Shown: piece after piece, positions 42,121-50,738 of the stretch
Layout: each line of letters begins with the position of its first letter
Position numbering within the stretch: the stretch's first letter is position 1
Assembly: GCF_019710575.1 (NCBI RefSeq)
Contig: NZ_JAHWFK010000044.1
Coordinates: forward strand, 1 to 64,000
DNA from: Paractinoplanes polyasparticus
GTDB taxonomy: Bacteria > Actinomycetota > Actinomycetes > Mycobacteriales > Micromonosporaceae
Direction: 5' to 3'
Length of the DNA: 64,000 bases
Position numbers and translations under genes: made by a program
The notes under the pieces: model-generated
Seen by the model: the letters and a program-made list of their open reading frames with translations, nothing else
The model's database searches: none
What the model was told of the DNA's origin: nothing

Positions 42121-43622
42121 GGCTTGATCACCTCCGTCATGGCGCCGTGCAGTTGGGTTGGTGCCTTCTTCGGTCCGCCGGACCGGTCGCTGCCGCCACC
42201 GCTGGCCGCCGGGCCGCGCGCCGCGTTCGAGATCCGCAGCAGCATGGCGATCAGCAGCCAGTTGGCCATCAGCGACGATCCGCCGGACGACAGGAACGGC
42301 GTCGTCTGGCCGGTCAGCGGAATCAGGCCGGTGATGCCACCCAGGATGACGAAGATCTGCAAACCCAGGGTGAACGACAGGCCGCCGGCCACCAGCTTGC
42401 CGAACGAGTCGCGCACGGCCAGCGCCGAGCGGAGACCCCGCTCGACGATCAGCAGGTAGAGCACCAGGAGGGCGGAGAGGCCGAAGAGGCCGATCTCCTC
42501 ACCCATGCCGGCGAAGATGAAGTCGTTCTGCACCTCGGGCACGAACCGCGGCGAACCGGCGCCGGGCCCCGTGCCGAACAAGCCACCCGTGCCGAGCGAG
42601 AGCAGGCCCTGCACCAGCTGATAACTGCCGCCGAGCCGCTCGTAGTTCGCGTTGTCGAACGGGTTGAGCCAGACCTCGGCCCGGTCGTAGAAGTTGGCGA
42701 ACGGACCGCCGACCGAGGCGCCCAGCAGGTAGGCCACGTAGACGCCGCCGAAGAACAGCAGCAGACCGATGATCAACCAGCTGGCCCGTTCAGTGGCGAC
42801 ATAGAGCGTCACGATGAACAGGCCGAAGTACAGCAGCGCGGTGCCGAGATCTTTCTCGAAGACCAGCACCAGGAGGCTGAGCAGCCAGACCGTGACGACC
42901 GGGCCGAGGTCGCGGCCGCGCGGCAGGTCGATGCCGAGAACCCGGCGACTGGCCAGCGACAGCACCTCGCGCTTACGGACCAGGTAGTACGCGAAGAACG
43001 AGACCAGCGCGATCTTGGCGAACTCGCCGGGCTGGATCGAGAACGACCCGATCCGGATCCACAGCTTGGCCCCGTTGACCTCGGAGATGCTGCCCGGCAG
43101 CACCGCCGGGATCATGACGAGCACGATGCCGGTCAGGCCCAGCGTGTACGCGTACCGAGAGACGATCTTGTGATCCCGGACGACCAGCAGCAGGATCGCC
43201 GCCAGGATCAGCGAGATCAGCGTCCACGCCAGCTGGCGGCCCCCGATACCGGCGAAGATGCCGGGCACGGGCAGCTTCTCGCTGAGCGCGTCACCGATGT
43301 CCAGCCGGCGCAGGAAGCCCACGCCCAGCCCGTTGATCAGCGCGACGGCCGGGATGATCACCGGGTCCGCGTACGGGGCAGTGAAGCGCACCACCACGTG
43401 CAGACCGAGGAACAGGATGCTCAGCAGCGCGGCCGGCACCCAGAACGTCGGAGTGATCTCACCGATCCGGCTCGCCTCGACGGTGGCGCCGTATGCCGCC
43501 ACCAGCACCATGGCGAACGCGAGCAGACCCAGCTCGGCATTGCGCTGGGTCTTCATTCCCGGGATACGCGCCATCTCGCCCGTGGAGGCGGGCGAGGAGG
43601 CGGGCACGGCGGGCGCGGTCAA
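42117..43622 (-). CDS. rodA: RodA/FtsW-family peptidoglycan glycosyltransferase
   Basis: A SEDS-family membrane protein of about 501 residues with about twelve helices and the family motifs GANGAKLWI-like VNGAKLWIRIGSFSIQPGEFAKI and PEVQNDFIFAGMGEEIGLFG. It polymerises lipid II. I propose a TTG start at 43622, six bases after GGGGA, giving MTAPAVPA; this begins 31 bases after the pstP stop. Later candidates are ATG at about 43573 or ATG at 43555. Function in lateral or polar growth is inferred from the family. Confidence 0.93.
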   Translation of the reverse strand: MTAPAVPASSPASTGEMARIPGMKTQRNAELGLLAFAMVLVAAYGATVEASRIGEITPTFWVPAALLSILFLGLHVVVRFTAPYADPVIIPAVALINGLGVGFLRRLDIGDALSEKLPVPGIFAGIGGRQLAWTLISLILAAILLLVVRDHKIVSRYAYTLGLTGIVLVMIPAVLPGSISEVNGAKLWIRIGSFSIQPGEFAKIALVSFFAYYLVRKREVLSLASRRVLGIDLPRGRDLGPVVTVWLLSLLVLVFEKDLGTALLYFGLFIVTLYVATERASWLIIGLLLFFGGVYVAYLLGASVGGPFANFYDRAEVWLNPFDNANYERLGGSYQLVQGLLSLGTGGLFGTGPGAGSPRFVPEVQNDFIFAGMGEEIGLFGLSALLVLYLLIVERGLRSALAVRDSFGKLVAGGLSFTLGLQIFVILGGITGLIPLTGQTTPFLSSGGSSLMANWLLIAMLLRISNAARGPAASGGGSDRSGGPKKAPTQLHGAMTEVIKP

Positions 43623-43653
43623 GAAGAATCCCCAGACATGGTCGAGCCGAAGC

Positions 43654-45108
43654 TCAGTTGACGGTCCGGCACCCGGCCGGATCGGCAGCGGGCGCGGACT
43701 CTGACGCCTGAGCGGACGGCGTACTGGTGGGTACGGAAGAGGGCGGCGCCGCGACGGTGCTGCCGTTCGCGGCGGGCCGTGTCGTGGTGCTGCCGGGCAG
43801 CGCAGTGCTGCCGGCACGGTTGCTCGCCCCGGCCGAGGGTGCGACCGGCGGCACCGACGTGGGAGCCGGCGCGGTGGTGGGCACGATGCAAAGCGGCTTC
43901 AGATTCGGGTTGGTCGGCACGTCGTCGGTCAGTTCGGCGATCATGCGCTGGGCGTCCGGCCGGTCGTCGGCGTGGATGCCCTCCTTGACCCGCTCCTGCG
44001 CGACCACGGTGAGGTCGTCGAGGCGGGACGGACTGGTCTCGTTGACGTTGGACAGGTCGAGGCCGGCGATCTCGCCCGGCACCCCGCGGAAGATCGCGAG
44101 TTGACCGGCCTCGGTCGCGCCGACGTAATACTGCTTCTGCGTGTACTGGTAACCCAGCCACAGGCCCCCGCCGAGCACCCCGAGCAGCACCAGCACGAGC
44201 AGCGCGGCCCGCACCGGATGGCCCTTCGGTTCCGGCTCGGCGTAGTTGTCGTTCTCGGGCTGCGGCTGCGCCGGACGCGGCGCCTGGAGCGCGGCGGCCC
44301 GGGCGGCCGAGGTCGAGCTGTCGGCAACCGTGTTGTTGCCCCGGTCGAGCGAGGCGGCGCCACCCACGATCGGCGCCTGCTCGACGATGTCGTGGTCGGT
44401 CGCATCGGCGATGACGACCGTGATGTTGTCGGGGCCGCCGCCGCGCAGCGCGAGCTGCACCAGCCGCTCGACACAGGCCTGCGGATCGGCGATCTCACGC
44501 ATCGTCTGCCCGATGGTGTCGGAGCTGACCACGCCGGAGAGGCCGTCGCTGCAGATCAGGTAGCGGTCACCCTTGAGCACCTGACGGACGGAGTACTCCG
44601 GATCGATGTCGCGGCCGTCGAGCGCGCGGGTGAGCAGCGACCGCTGTGGGTGGCTGCTTGCCTCCTCCGGGCTGACCCGGCCCTCGTCGACCAGCATCTG
44701 GACGTACGTGTCGTCCTTGGTGATCTGGGCGAACTCGTTGTTGCGGAGTAGGTAGGCCCGGCTGTCACCGATGTGCACCATGCCGAACTTGCTGCCCGAG
44801 AAGAGCACCGCGGTCAGCGTGGTGCCCATGCCCTCGAGCTGCGGATTCGCGTCGACGGTGTCACGAAGGTGCTGGTTGGCCGTGCCCACCGCGTGACGCA
44901 GCGCGTCGACCATGGCGTCCCCGGGGACGTCCTCGTCGAGCGGCGCCATCGCGGCGATGACGATGTTGGACGCGACGTCACCAGCAGCCATACCGCCCAT
45001 GCCGTCGGCGACGGCAAGGAGCCGAGGCCCGGCATACACGGAGTCCTGGTTGAGGTCTCGGATCAGACCGCGGTCGCTCTGAGCGGCATAGCGCAGGGTC
45101 AGGGTCAT
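43654..45108 (-). CDS. pstP: PP2C-type Ser/Thr phosphatase PstP
   Basis: A 484-residue membrane phosphatase that opposes PknA and PknB. Metal-binding PP2C motifs: RDLNQDSVYAGPRLLAVADGMGGM, VHIGDSRAYLLR, LICSDGLSGVV and GGPDNITVVIAD (domain 1-240). Then a linker, one transmembrane helix (about 302-321) and an outer domain with a Ser/Thr/Pro-rich tail ending in Cys-containing GCRTVN. Its ATG overlaps the fhaB stop by four bases. Confidence 0.96.
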   Translation of the reverse strand: MTLTLRYAAQSDRGLIRDLNQDSVYAGPRLLAVADGMGGMAAGDVASNIVIAAMAPLDEDVPGDAMVDALRHAVGTANQHLRDTVDANPQLEGMGTTLTAVLFSGSKFGMVHIGDSRAYLLRNNEFAQITKDDTYVQMLVDEGRVSPEEASSHPQRSLLTRALDGRDIDPEYSVRQVLKGDRYLICSDGLSGVVSSDTIGQTMREIADPQACVERLVQLALRGGGPDNITVVIADATDHDIVEQAPIVGGAASLDRGNNTVADSSTSAARAAALQAPRPAQPQPENDNYAEPEPKGHPVRAALLVLVLLGVLGGGLWLGYQYTQKQYYVGATEAGQLAIFRGVPGEIAGLDLSNVNETSPSRLDDLTVVAQERVKEGIHADDRPDAQRMIAELTDDVPTNPNLKPLCIVPTTAPAPTSVPPVAPSAGASNRAGSTALPGSTTTRPAANGSTVAAPPSSVPTSTPSAQASESAPAADPAGCRTVN

Positions 45109-45587
45109 GGCCGTAACTCGAGGGAAGTGCGCCCGATCCGGATCGGCACGCCAAGGGGGACGGGAGTAGGTCCGGAGACCTTACCGCGGTCGAGATAGGT
45201 GCCGTTCGTCGAGCCGACATCCTCGACGAACCACTGACCGTCGCGCGGAACGAGCCGTGCGTGCCGCGCCGAGGCGAAGTCATCGGTGATGACGAGGGTC
45301 GAATCCTCGGCACGCCCGATGGTGATCGGAGCCTCGCCCAGCGTGATGCGGGTGCCGGCCAGGTTGCCGGCGGTAACCACGAGCTGCCTGGCGGCCTTAC
45401 CGCGTTTCGCCTTCGCCGGCCGGCCCTCGGGAACCGCGCCACCCACCCCCCGAGGGCTGGCGACGATGCTCTTGGACCGGACCCCAGCGAAGAGATCCCG
45501 GCGGATCACCCCGACGACCGTGAACACGAAGATCCACAGCAGGATGAGAAAGCCGAACCGGGCGACGGTGAGGACGAATTCGGGCAA
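45105..45587 (-). CDS. fhaB: FHA-domain protein FhaB (FipA-type)
   Basis: A 160-residue protein with an N-terminal membrane helix (about 4-27, LTVARFGFLILLWIFVFTVV) and a C-terminal FHA domain (about 80-155; GRAEDSTLVI, SARHARL, GSTNGTYLD) that binds phosphothreonine. It links kinase signalling to division and wall synthesis. It starts five bases after the fhaA stop. Confidence 0.96.
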   Translation of the reverse strand: MPEFVLTVARFGFLILLWIFVFTVVGVIRRDLFAGVRSKSIVASPRGVGGAVPEGRPAKAKRGKAARQLVVTAGNLAGTRITLGEAPITIGRAEDSTLVITDDFASARHARLVPRDGQWFVEDVGSTNGTYLDRGKVSGPTPVPLGVPIRIGRTSLELRP

Positions 45588-45592
45588 GGTGC

Positions 45593-46369
45593 CTAGCCGT
45601 CCACTCGGAATGTCAGCGTGGTCGTGCCCAGCTGGATCATGTCGCCCGGGTTGAGCGCCACGGCCGAGACGCGCTGGCCGTTCACCATCGTGCCGTTGGT
45701 CGACCCCAGGTCGGTCAGCACGACCTGGTTGCCGTCGTAGTCGAGCCGGGCGTGCCGGCGCGAGATGCCGACGTCGGGCAGGCGCAGGTTGGCCTGGTCG
45801 CCACGGCCGATCACGGTCGAGCCCATCTGCAGCGGGTAGGTGCGCCCGTCACCGGAGATGAGACCCACGCCGCCGCGCCCGTTCGGAGCACCGCCGCCGC
45901 CGTGCGGCGGGTAGCCGCCGTGCTGCTGCTGTTGCTCGTAGGGCGGGTACTGCGGGCCCGCGTCGTACGCCGGCTGCTGCACCGGGGCGACCTCGCCACC
46001 GGTGTAGACCTCGGCGGTGACCCGGAACATGCCCGTGTCGAGCCCGTCACCACGCTCGATCTCGACGATCACGTCGCCGTAGACGGTCCAGGCCTGCTCG
46101 CCGATGAACTCGGCCTGTGACTGTGCGAGTTCCTGGGCCAGCGCGGCGGCGTAGGGCGCCAACCGGCTGTGGTCGTAGGGCGAAAGGTCGATCACGTAGC
46201 GATTCGGCACCAGCGTGCGGCCACCGGCAAGGATGGCCTTGTGCGCCTCGGCCTCCCGCTGCATGGCATTCAGAATCTCCACCGGGTGCACGACACCCTT
46301 GAACACCTTCGCGAAGGCCCCCTCAACCAGGCCTTCCAATCGCTTTTCAAAGCGCTGCAGCACGCTCAC
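45593..46369 (-). CDS. fhaA: FHA-domain protein FhaA with DUF3662 N-terminal domain
   Basis: A 258-residue protein: DUF3662 domain (1-120; VLQRFEKRLEGLVEGAFAKV, VHPVEILNAMQREAE), a Gln/Pro/Gly-rich linker, and a C-terminal FHA domain (GRGDQANLRL, ISRRHARLDY, GSTNGTMVNG). It is first in the kinase operon. The start is GTG 46369 five bases after AGGAGG; ATG 46396 lacks a ribosome site. FhaA binds phosphorylated partners such as MviN in mycobacteria. Confidence 0.95.
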   Translation of the reverse strand: MSVLQRFEKRLEGLVEGAFAKVFKGVVHPVEILNAMQREAEAHKAILAGGRTLVPNRYVIDLSPYDHSRLAPYAAALAQELAQSQAEFIGEQAWTVYGDVIVEIERGDGLDTGMFRVTAEVYTGGEVAPVQQPAYDAGPQYPPYEQQQQHGGYPPHGGGGAPNGRGGVGLISGDGRTYPLQMGSTVIGRGDQANLRLPDVGISRRHARLDYDGNQVVLTDLGSTNGTMVNGQRVSAVALNPGDMIQLGTTTLTFRVDG

Positions 46370-46527
46370 CGGCTCCTCCTCGGCTTCCGAGGACATGATG
46401 GTATCCGGCCGCCGCTTGCGCACCTGTTGCGCAAGGTCGACCGGCACTTCTGACCCTCGTATGACACCCGTAGACGCCGTGCTAGTCTTCCCTGGCGTCG
46501 CGGGCGATATCAACTCGCTTGGTGACG

Positions 46528-46549
46528 TGCGACAGCGTAGTCTGTCGCA
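46528..46549. promoter_or_regulatory. 8-bp perfect dyad TGCGACAG-N6-CTGTCGCA in the fhaA/tRNA-Leu spacer
   Basis: Perfect arms with a six-base spacer lie between the divergent kinase operon and tRNA-Leu, about 160 bp from fhaA and 45 bp from the tRNA. Position and symmetry suggest a regulator site for one or both promoters. A TATAAG at 46584-46589 could be part of the tRNA promoter. Confidence 0.5.
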
Positions 46550-46593
46550 GCCAGTAACAAAAAGTCAGGTCTTCGGCCTGTCTTATAAGCCAC

Positions 46594-46676
46594 GGGGATG
46601 TGGCGGAATGGCAGACGCGCACGGTTCAGGTCCGTGTGTCCGAAAGGACGTGGGGGTTCAACTCCCCCCATCCCCA
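46594..46676 (+). tRNA. tRNA-Leu (anticodon CAG)
   Basis: A class II tRNA of 83 nt with a long variable arm (GTGTCCGAAAGGAC region). Acceptor GGGGATG/CATCCCC, anticodon stem CACGG/CCGTG with loop TTCAGGT giving CAG, T-arm GGGGG-TTCAACT-CCCCC, discriminator A at 46676. No encoded CCA. Confidence 0.95.
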
Positions 46677-46684
46677 CGAGTCGC

Positions 46685-46725
46685 AGGCGCAGAGTGTCCG
46701 CTGAGAAGCGCGGACCTCTGCGCCT
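46685..46725 (+). terminator. tRNA-Leu terminator hairpin with single-T bulge
   Basis: A ten-bp lower stem (46685-46694 with 46716-46725), bulged T at 46695, and a six-bp upper stem GTCCGC/GCGGAC. Same plan as the tRNA-Gly hairpin at 25420, with CATTTCTGC following. Confidence 0.82.
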
Positions 46726-46741
46726 CGTCATTTCTGCTCAA

Positions 46742-46754
46742 GGGGCCGAGCCCC
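46742..46754. repeat. GGGGCCGAGCCCC hairpin, extragenic copy 2
   Basis: Five-bp stem GGGGC/GCCCC with loop CGA, embedded in AGGGGCCGAGCCCCCT and preceded by CATTTCTGC, as after tRNA-Gly at 25469. Confidence 0.55.
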
Positions 46755-46963
46755 CTGAAACCCCGCGGTGCGGGTGTGGGCTTAGCGGGATATCTCACTC
46801 TGGCTGCATGGGTGCCGGCTTCGCCGGGGACCGGGTTTATCGGATAAAAGTCGCTTACCGGTCATGGAATGTTGCTCTGCGTGGTTGGTCACGGTCTGGT
46901 TCCAACCTTGAGACCTGCGGGCGTAGAGGGACCCTCGGATCACGGGATCGGGTGCTGCCGGGG

Positions 46964-47050
46964 TCACGGATGGCGCACGGGCGGTGGGTCGCGGAATCGG
47001 GAGCTGACGTGTCGCGGATGGGCGCACGGGCCCTGGGTCACGGGATCGGG
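46964..47050. repeat. Imperfect direct repeat, two copies of about 38 bp
   Basis: Copy 1 (46964-47001) and copy 2 (47012-47050) share the pattern TCRCGGATGG-GCGCACGGGC-TGGGTCRCGG-ATCGGG. They lie in the 435-bp spacer between tRNA-Leu and the glycosyltransferase gene, which holds no supported gene. A TATGCT at about 47093 may be the -10 of the downstream gene. Confidence 0.5.
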
Positions 47051-47111
47051 CCGGAGGGGATGAGCCCGGACGGGTGATGGGGGTTCTGGTCGCTATGCTC
47101 GGCGGCGGAAA

Positions 47112-47963
47112 ATGGCTGGAGAAACACTTACGTCAGGGGTGCCGACCGTGACTGCCGCTACCGGGACGGGCAAGCGCAGTGTGCTTGGTGTGCTCGTTGA
47201 CATCACTGACTACGCGGACGCCACGGCGCGGATCATGGAAGCCGCGCGGGAGCGGCGTGGGTACGCGGTCACGGCGCTGGCGGTGCACGGAGTCATGACG
47301 GGTGTGCAGGACAAGGAGCACAACCGCCGGCTGAACTCCTTCGATCTGGTCACGCCGGACGGGCAGCCGGTGCGGTGGGCGCTCAACACGGTGCACAAGG
47401 CCGGGCTCGCCGACCGGGTCTACGGGCCGACACTGACGCTCAAGGTTGTCGAGCAGGCCGCAGCCGAGGGTCTTCCTGTCTATCTGTACGGATCCACGCA
47501 GCCCACGCTCGACCGGCTGGTGCCGGCGCTGGAAGGCATGTTCCCGGCGCTCAAGATCGCCGGCGTCGAGGCGTCGAAGTTCCGGATGTCGCACCCGGGC
47601 GAGGCCGGCGAGATCGCCGAGCGCATCAAGGCGTCGGGCGCGCGCATCGTTCTGGTGGGGCTCGGGTGCCCGCGGCAAGAAATCTTCACGTACGTCATGC
47701 GTCCGCTTCTTGACATGCCGCTGCTGGCGGTCGGCGCCGCCTTCGATTACCACGCGGGACTGCTCAGGAACCCGCCCGCATGGATGCAGAAGTACGCCCT
47801 CGAATGGCTGTGGCGCCTGGGCCTCGAGCCGAAGCGGCTGTGGAAGCGGTATGTGCTGCTCAACCCGGCCTACCTGGTCCGGCTGGCCGCTCAGCGCAGC
47901 GGCCTGTGGAAGGCCACCCCGCCCCCGCCGACCACCGAGCCGGTCACCAGCTTCTCCGTGTGA
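47112..47963 (+). CDS. WecG/TagA/CpsF-family glycosyltransferase
   Basis: A 283-residue GT26-family enzyme: NSFDLVTPDGQPVRWAL, RVYGPTLTLKVVEQAA, LPVYLYGSTQPTLDRL, RIVLVGLGCPRQEIF and VGAAFDYHAGLLRNPPAWMQ are the diagnostic motifs. Family members add an N-acetylmannosamine-type sugar to a lipid-linked acceptor in teichoic acid or exopolysaccharide synthesis. No other polysaccharide genes are adjacent. ATG 47112. Confidence 0.93.
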   Translation: MAGETLTSGVPTVTAATGTGKRSVLGVLVDITDYADATARIMEAARERRGYAVTALAVHGVMTGVQDKEHNRRLNSFDLVTPDGQPVRWALNTVHKAGLADRVYGPTLTLKVVEQAAAEGLPVYLYGSTQPTLDRLVPALEGMFPALKIAGVEASKFRMSHPGEAGEIAERIKASGARIVLVGLGCPRQEIFTYVMRPLLDMPLLAVGAAFDYHAGLLRNPPAWMQKYALEWLWRLGLEPKRLWKRYVLLNPAYLVRLAAQRSGLWKATPPPPTTEPVTSFSV

Positions 47964-48054
47964 TCCCCGCCGGCGAGGGGTCTCGGGGTAATCGACGACA
48001 CTTCCCCTACGGGACCGGTGGGGTGATAACCCGGTTTCGCGTCGGAGCCCATCG

Positions 48055-48669
48055 GTGAACGCTGTCGATGTGAACATCGTCGCGGACCTCATCCTCGCCG
48101 GCGCCCTCGTCGCCGTCTGGCTCACGGCCGGGCTGCTGGCCGACGCGCTGCCGTCGGCCCGTTCGGCGCTCCAGATGCGGCACCGGGCCGGCCTGCTCAC
48201 CGCGCTGGTCGCCGGGGGTGCGGCCGTGTTCGTCGCGATCCCGCTGGTCACCGGCCTGCTGCCGGGCGACTCGACGGCGCCGGCGGCGGCTCTGCTGCCG
48301 GCCGTTCCCGCTCTTGTCGCCCTGACTGCCACCCTGCGCCGGGTGGCTCAGGTACGCCGCGGTGCGAGCGCCTTCGACACCGCGCCGCAGACGCCGGTGC
48401 CGCCTGCCCTGCGCGCGGCCGCCGCACATCCGCTGATTCTGGTGCCGCTGCAGGTCACGGGCTTGGCTACGTTGATCAGCCTGCCGATCGCGGGTGGGCT
48501 GGTCGAGGTGCCGGGCGCCGACCTGGCCGGCATCGCGATCACCGTGGTCGGGGTGGCCGTGCTGGCGATCGGCATCCGGGCCGGGCTGCGGCACAGCCGG
48601 CTCAGCCTTCAGGTGCTGGCTCCGATCGGCCGCAACCGGCTACGGGCGCCGGTCGACTCGTCCCGCTGA
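48055..48669 (+). CDS. Integral membrane protein, five helices, unknown
   Basis: A 204-residue Ala/Leu-rich protein with about five predicted helices (for example VADLILAGALVAVWLTAGLL, LTALVAGGAAVFVAIPLV, AGIAITVVGVAVLAIGIRAG). GTG 48055 follows GGAG at seven bases. No conserved motif is recognised. Ends two bases before the convergent gene. Confidence 0.7.
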   Translation: MNAVDVNIVADLILAGALVAVWLTAGLLADALPSARSALQMRHRAGLLTALVAGGAAVFVAIPLVTGLLPGDSTAPAAALLPAVPALVALTATLRRVAQVRRGASAFDTAPQTPVPPALRAAAAHPLILVPLQVTGLATLISLPIAGGLVEVPGADLAGIAITVVGVAVLAIGIRAGLRHSRLSLQVLAPIGRNRLRAPVDSSR

Positions 48670-48671
48670 GC

Positions 48672-49124
48672 TCAGCTCTTCTTGGCTTCCTGCACGTACA
48701 GCAGCTCGAGGATCGACCGCGCCGCCTCGAACCACCGGTCCAGCCAGTCCGATGTGGGCAGTGTGCCGCGGGCGGGCAGCTCCAGGAGCAGGCCACGCAG
48801 CAGCGGGTGATCGGCCATCGACTCCGACGAGCCGGAATCGGGCCAGCCGCTGGACGGGAAGACCGGCTCGCTGAGCCCGTGCAGGTCGAGCGACGGCAGC
48901 TGGGCCGCACGGTCGAGCGGGCTGGTCGGCTCGATGCTGTGCGACCGCCCCGGCGACCGGGTCGGCAGGCCCGAGGAGCTGCCCCGCGACATCAGCTCGC
49001 CGTCCGAGGTGTCTCCGGAGAGTGCCGCGTCCCGCCGGTTCTGCCGGTACGCGCTGACTCCGCCGCTGAACCTGTCCTGCGCCGTCGACGAGCTGCTGCT
49101 GAGGTTTTCCGAACCAATCGTCAT
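48672..49124 (-). CDS. Hypothetical protein with Ser-rich N-terminus
   Basis: A 150-residue protein. Residues 1-75 are Ser/Gly/Arg-rich and likely disordered; the C-terminal part (LLRGLLLELPARGTLPTSDW, LDRWFEAARSILELLYV) looks folded and helical. Codon third positions are strongly GC, which supports coding. No family is recognised. Confidence 0.6.
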   Translation of the reverse strand: MTIGSENLSSSSSTAQDRFSGGVSAYRQNRRDAALSGDTSDGELMSRGSSSGLPTRSPGRSHSIEPTSPLDRAAQLPSLDLHGLSEPVFPSSGWPDSGSSESMADHPLLRGLLLELPARGTLPTSDWLDRWFEAARSILELLYVQEAKKS

Positions 49125-49279
49125 CTGTCTGCCCTGCCTCGTTCGGGGAATTGACCCCGCCGGTGTGCGCGGTCCGGACCGCGCTTTTGGCGTTCAACGA
49201 GGCGAGCGCGGAAATGACTACGGCCGGCTCCCCCGCACCGGACGGGAGGGGCCGGCCGCAGCTCGGCGGACCTGGCGGT

Positions 49280-49504
49280 TCAGAGGTCGAACTCGCCGTC
49301 CTTGGCTCCGCCCACGAACGCGTCCCACTCGGCGGCGGTGAAGATCAGCGCCGCTCCGAGCGGGTCCTTGGAGTCGCGGACCGCGATCGCCTCGTCGACG
49401 AATGCGACCTCGACGCAGTTGTCGGAGTTCGGCCCACTGCGAGTGCTCTTGAACCACTGTGCCCGGCTCAGATCGACCCGGAGACCCTTCGCTTCGATTT
49501 CCAC
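49280..49504 (-). CDS. DUF397-domain protein
   Basis: A 74-residue protein with the DUF397 core WFKSTRSGPNSDNCVEVAF...VRDSKDP...FTAAEWDAFVGGAKDGEFD. GTG 49504 has an AGAGGAG site five bases upstream. It overlaps the end of the XRE regulator gene by 37 bp. Such XRE/DUF397 pairs are very common in actinomycetes and influence development or antibiotic production (BldB/WhiJ-type systems); DUF397 acts as the partner of the regulator. Confidence 0.9.
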   Translation of the reverse strand: MEIEAKGLRVDLSRAQWFKSTRSGPNSDNCVEVAFVDEAIAVRDSKDPLGAALIFTAAEWDAFVGGAKDGEFDL

Positions 49505-50349
49505 AATGGCTCCTCTGCCAGCATTTGAATCATCCCGATGGACTCCTCCGGTGGGAGGGCCGTCGTCCGGATGGTTTCGAAGATGGAGATGTACTTGCTG
49601 AGCTCCTCGGCCTTCTCGAGAAACAGGCCACCGGTCGCGTTCTCGGTGAACACCACGTCGGCGTCGCCTTCCTCCTCGAACTCGAGAATGGCGAACGTGC
49701 CGTCCATCCCGGCGTGCGCACCCGCCGCGAACGGCAAGATCTGCAACGTCACGTTCGGCAACCGGGCCGTCGTGATCAATCTGGCTAACTGATCACGCAT
49801 GACCTCGTCGCCGCCGACCGGCCGGCTCACCACCGCCTCATCGAGCACCACCCAAAGATCGATCGGATCGTCCTGAATCAATAACGACTGCCGTTCCATC
49901 CGGACGCGCACCCGCTGCTCGATTTCCTGGTCGCTGTCCCCCGACCGGGCGGCCCGAATCATCGCAATTGCATACTCTTCGCTCTGCAACAGACCCGGAA
50001 TGACCTGCGACTCGTACGTGCGGACCAGCCTCGCGGCGGCCTCGAGGCCGACATAGGCGCCGGTAAGAACGGTCGAAAAGGGGTGCCACCATCCCTTTTG
50101 CCGTGCTTCTCGGGCAATTTGGACAAGCTCCAGCTTCGCCTCGTCGGAAACGCCGTAAATGTCCATCATGGCCGAGACATCACCGGGAGTAGCACTGGTA
50201 TGCCCCGTCTCAATTCGGGACACTTTGGACGTGGAACAACCGAGTCGCTCCGCCACCATGTCGATCGTGACCCGAGCGGCCTCGCGGTGCCGGCGCAACT
50301 CGACACCCAGCCGGCGGCGGCGAATGGTGGGACTGCGATGTTGATTCAC
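49468..50349 (-). CDS. XRE-family regulator with DUF5753 domain
   Basis: A 293-residue protein with an N-terminal helix-turn-helix (about 13-66; ELRRHREAARVTIDMVAERL, STSKVSRIETGH) and a C-terminal DUF5753 domain (IPGLLQSEEYA, VVLDEAVVSRPVGG, LQILPFAAGAHAGM). I start at GTG 50349, nine bases after AGGAGA. It works with the following DUF397 gene. The ATGCAA-c-TTGCAT dyad upstream may be its own operator. Confidence 0.92.
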   Translation of the reverse strand: MNQHRSPTIRRRRLGVELRRHREAARVTIDMVAERLGCSTSKVSRIETGHTSATPGDVSAMMDIYGVSDEAKLELVQIAREARQKGWWHPFSTVLTGAYVGLEAAARLVRTYESQVIPGLLQSEEYAIAMIRAARSGDSDQEIEQRVRVRMERQSLLIQDDPIDLWVVLDEAVVSRPVGGDEVMRDQLARLITTARLPNVTLQILPFAAGAHAGMDGTFAILEFEEEGDADVVFTENATGGLFLEKAEELSKYISIFETIRTTALPPEESIGMIQMLAEEPLWKSKRRVSGSI

Positions 50350-50426
50350 AGCCACCAGTCTCCTGTCGATCATTTAGCGATTCAAGTTGACCGTTGCCTA
50401 CCGATCGGTAATCACGAAGGGCTGAC

Positions 50427-50459
50427 ATGCAACTTGCATCGACCCCACTCGTGGTGCAA
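50427..50459. promoter_or_regulatory. TGCAA/TTGCA repeat cluster upstream of the XRE regulator
   Basis: ATGCAA-C-TTGCAT (50427-50439) is a perfect inverted repeat, and a third TGCAA follows at 50455-50459. It lies in the 389-bp spacer (50350-50738) between the XRE gene and the divergent 99-residue gene, a region of lower GC with no other supported gene. A small hairpin TTCGTC-CCGC-GACGAA sits at about 50703-50718, shortly before the divergent gene. Confidence 0.45.
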
Positions 50460-50738
50460 TCTTTTCGGTATGGCCCACGTCACTACGCCCATCCGGGCGA
50501 TGCGGCTGGGCCCCGCTCAACCCTCAGATGCGCCATCGTTAACGGGGTACCGATCTTAATGTTCGTCCGACGTGGACTGATCCACTTTCGGGCGGCCACC
50601 GGATCGGTGACGGTGACGTTGTGCAACGCTTTTGATGATTGGCATCACCAGAGGCTTGCACTGCGGTTTTTGCCGGGCACACTTGGTGCTTTCGTGTCAA
50701 GGTTCGTCCCGCGACGAAGTTTCAGGGCAGGAGATGAC

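Noticed and set aside
46510..46731. Minus-strand frame containing GMGGVEPPRPFGHTDLNRAR across tRNA-Leu
   Set aside because: Antisense to the tRNA; a recurrent false gene call over tRNA-Leu.
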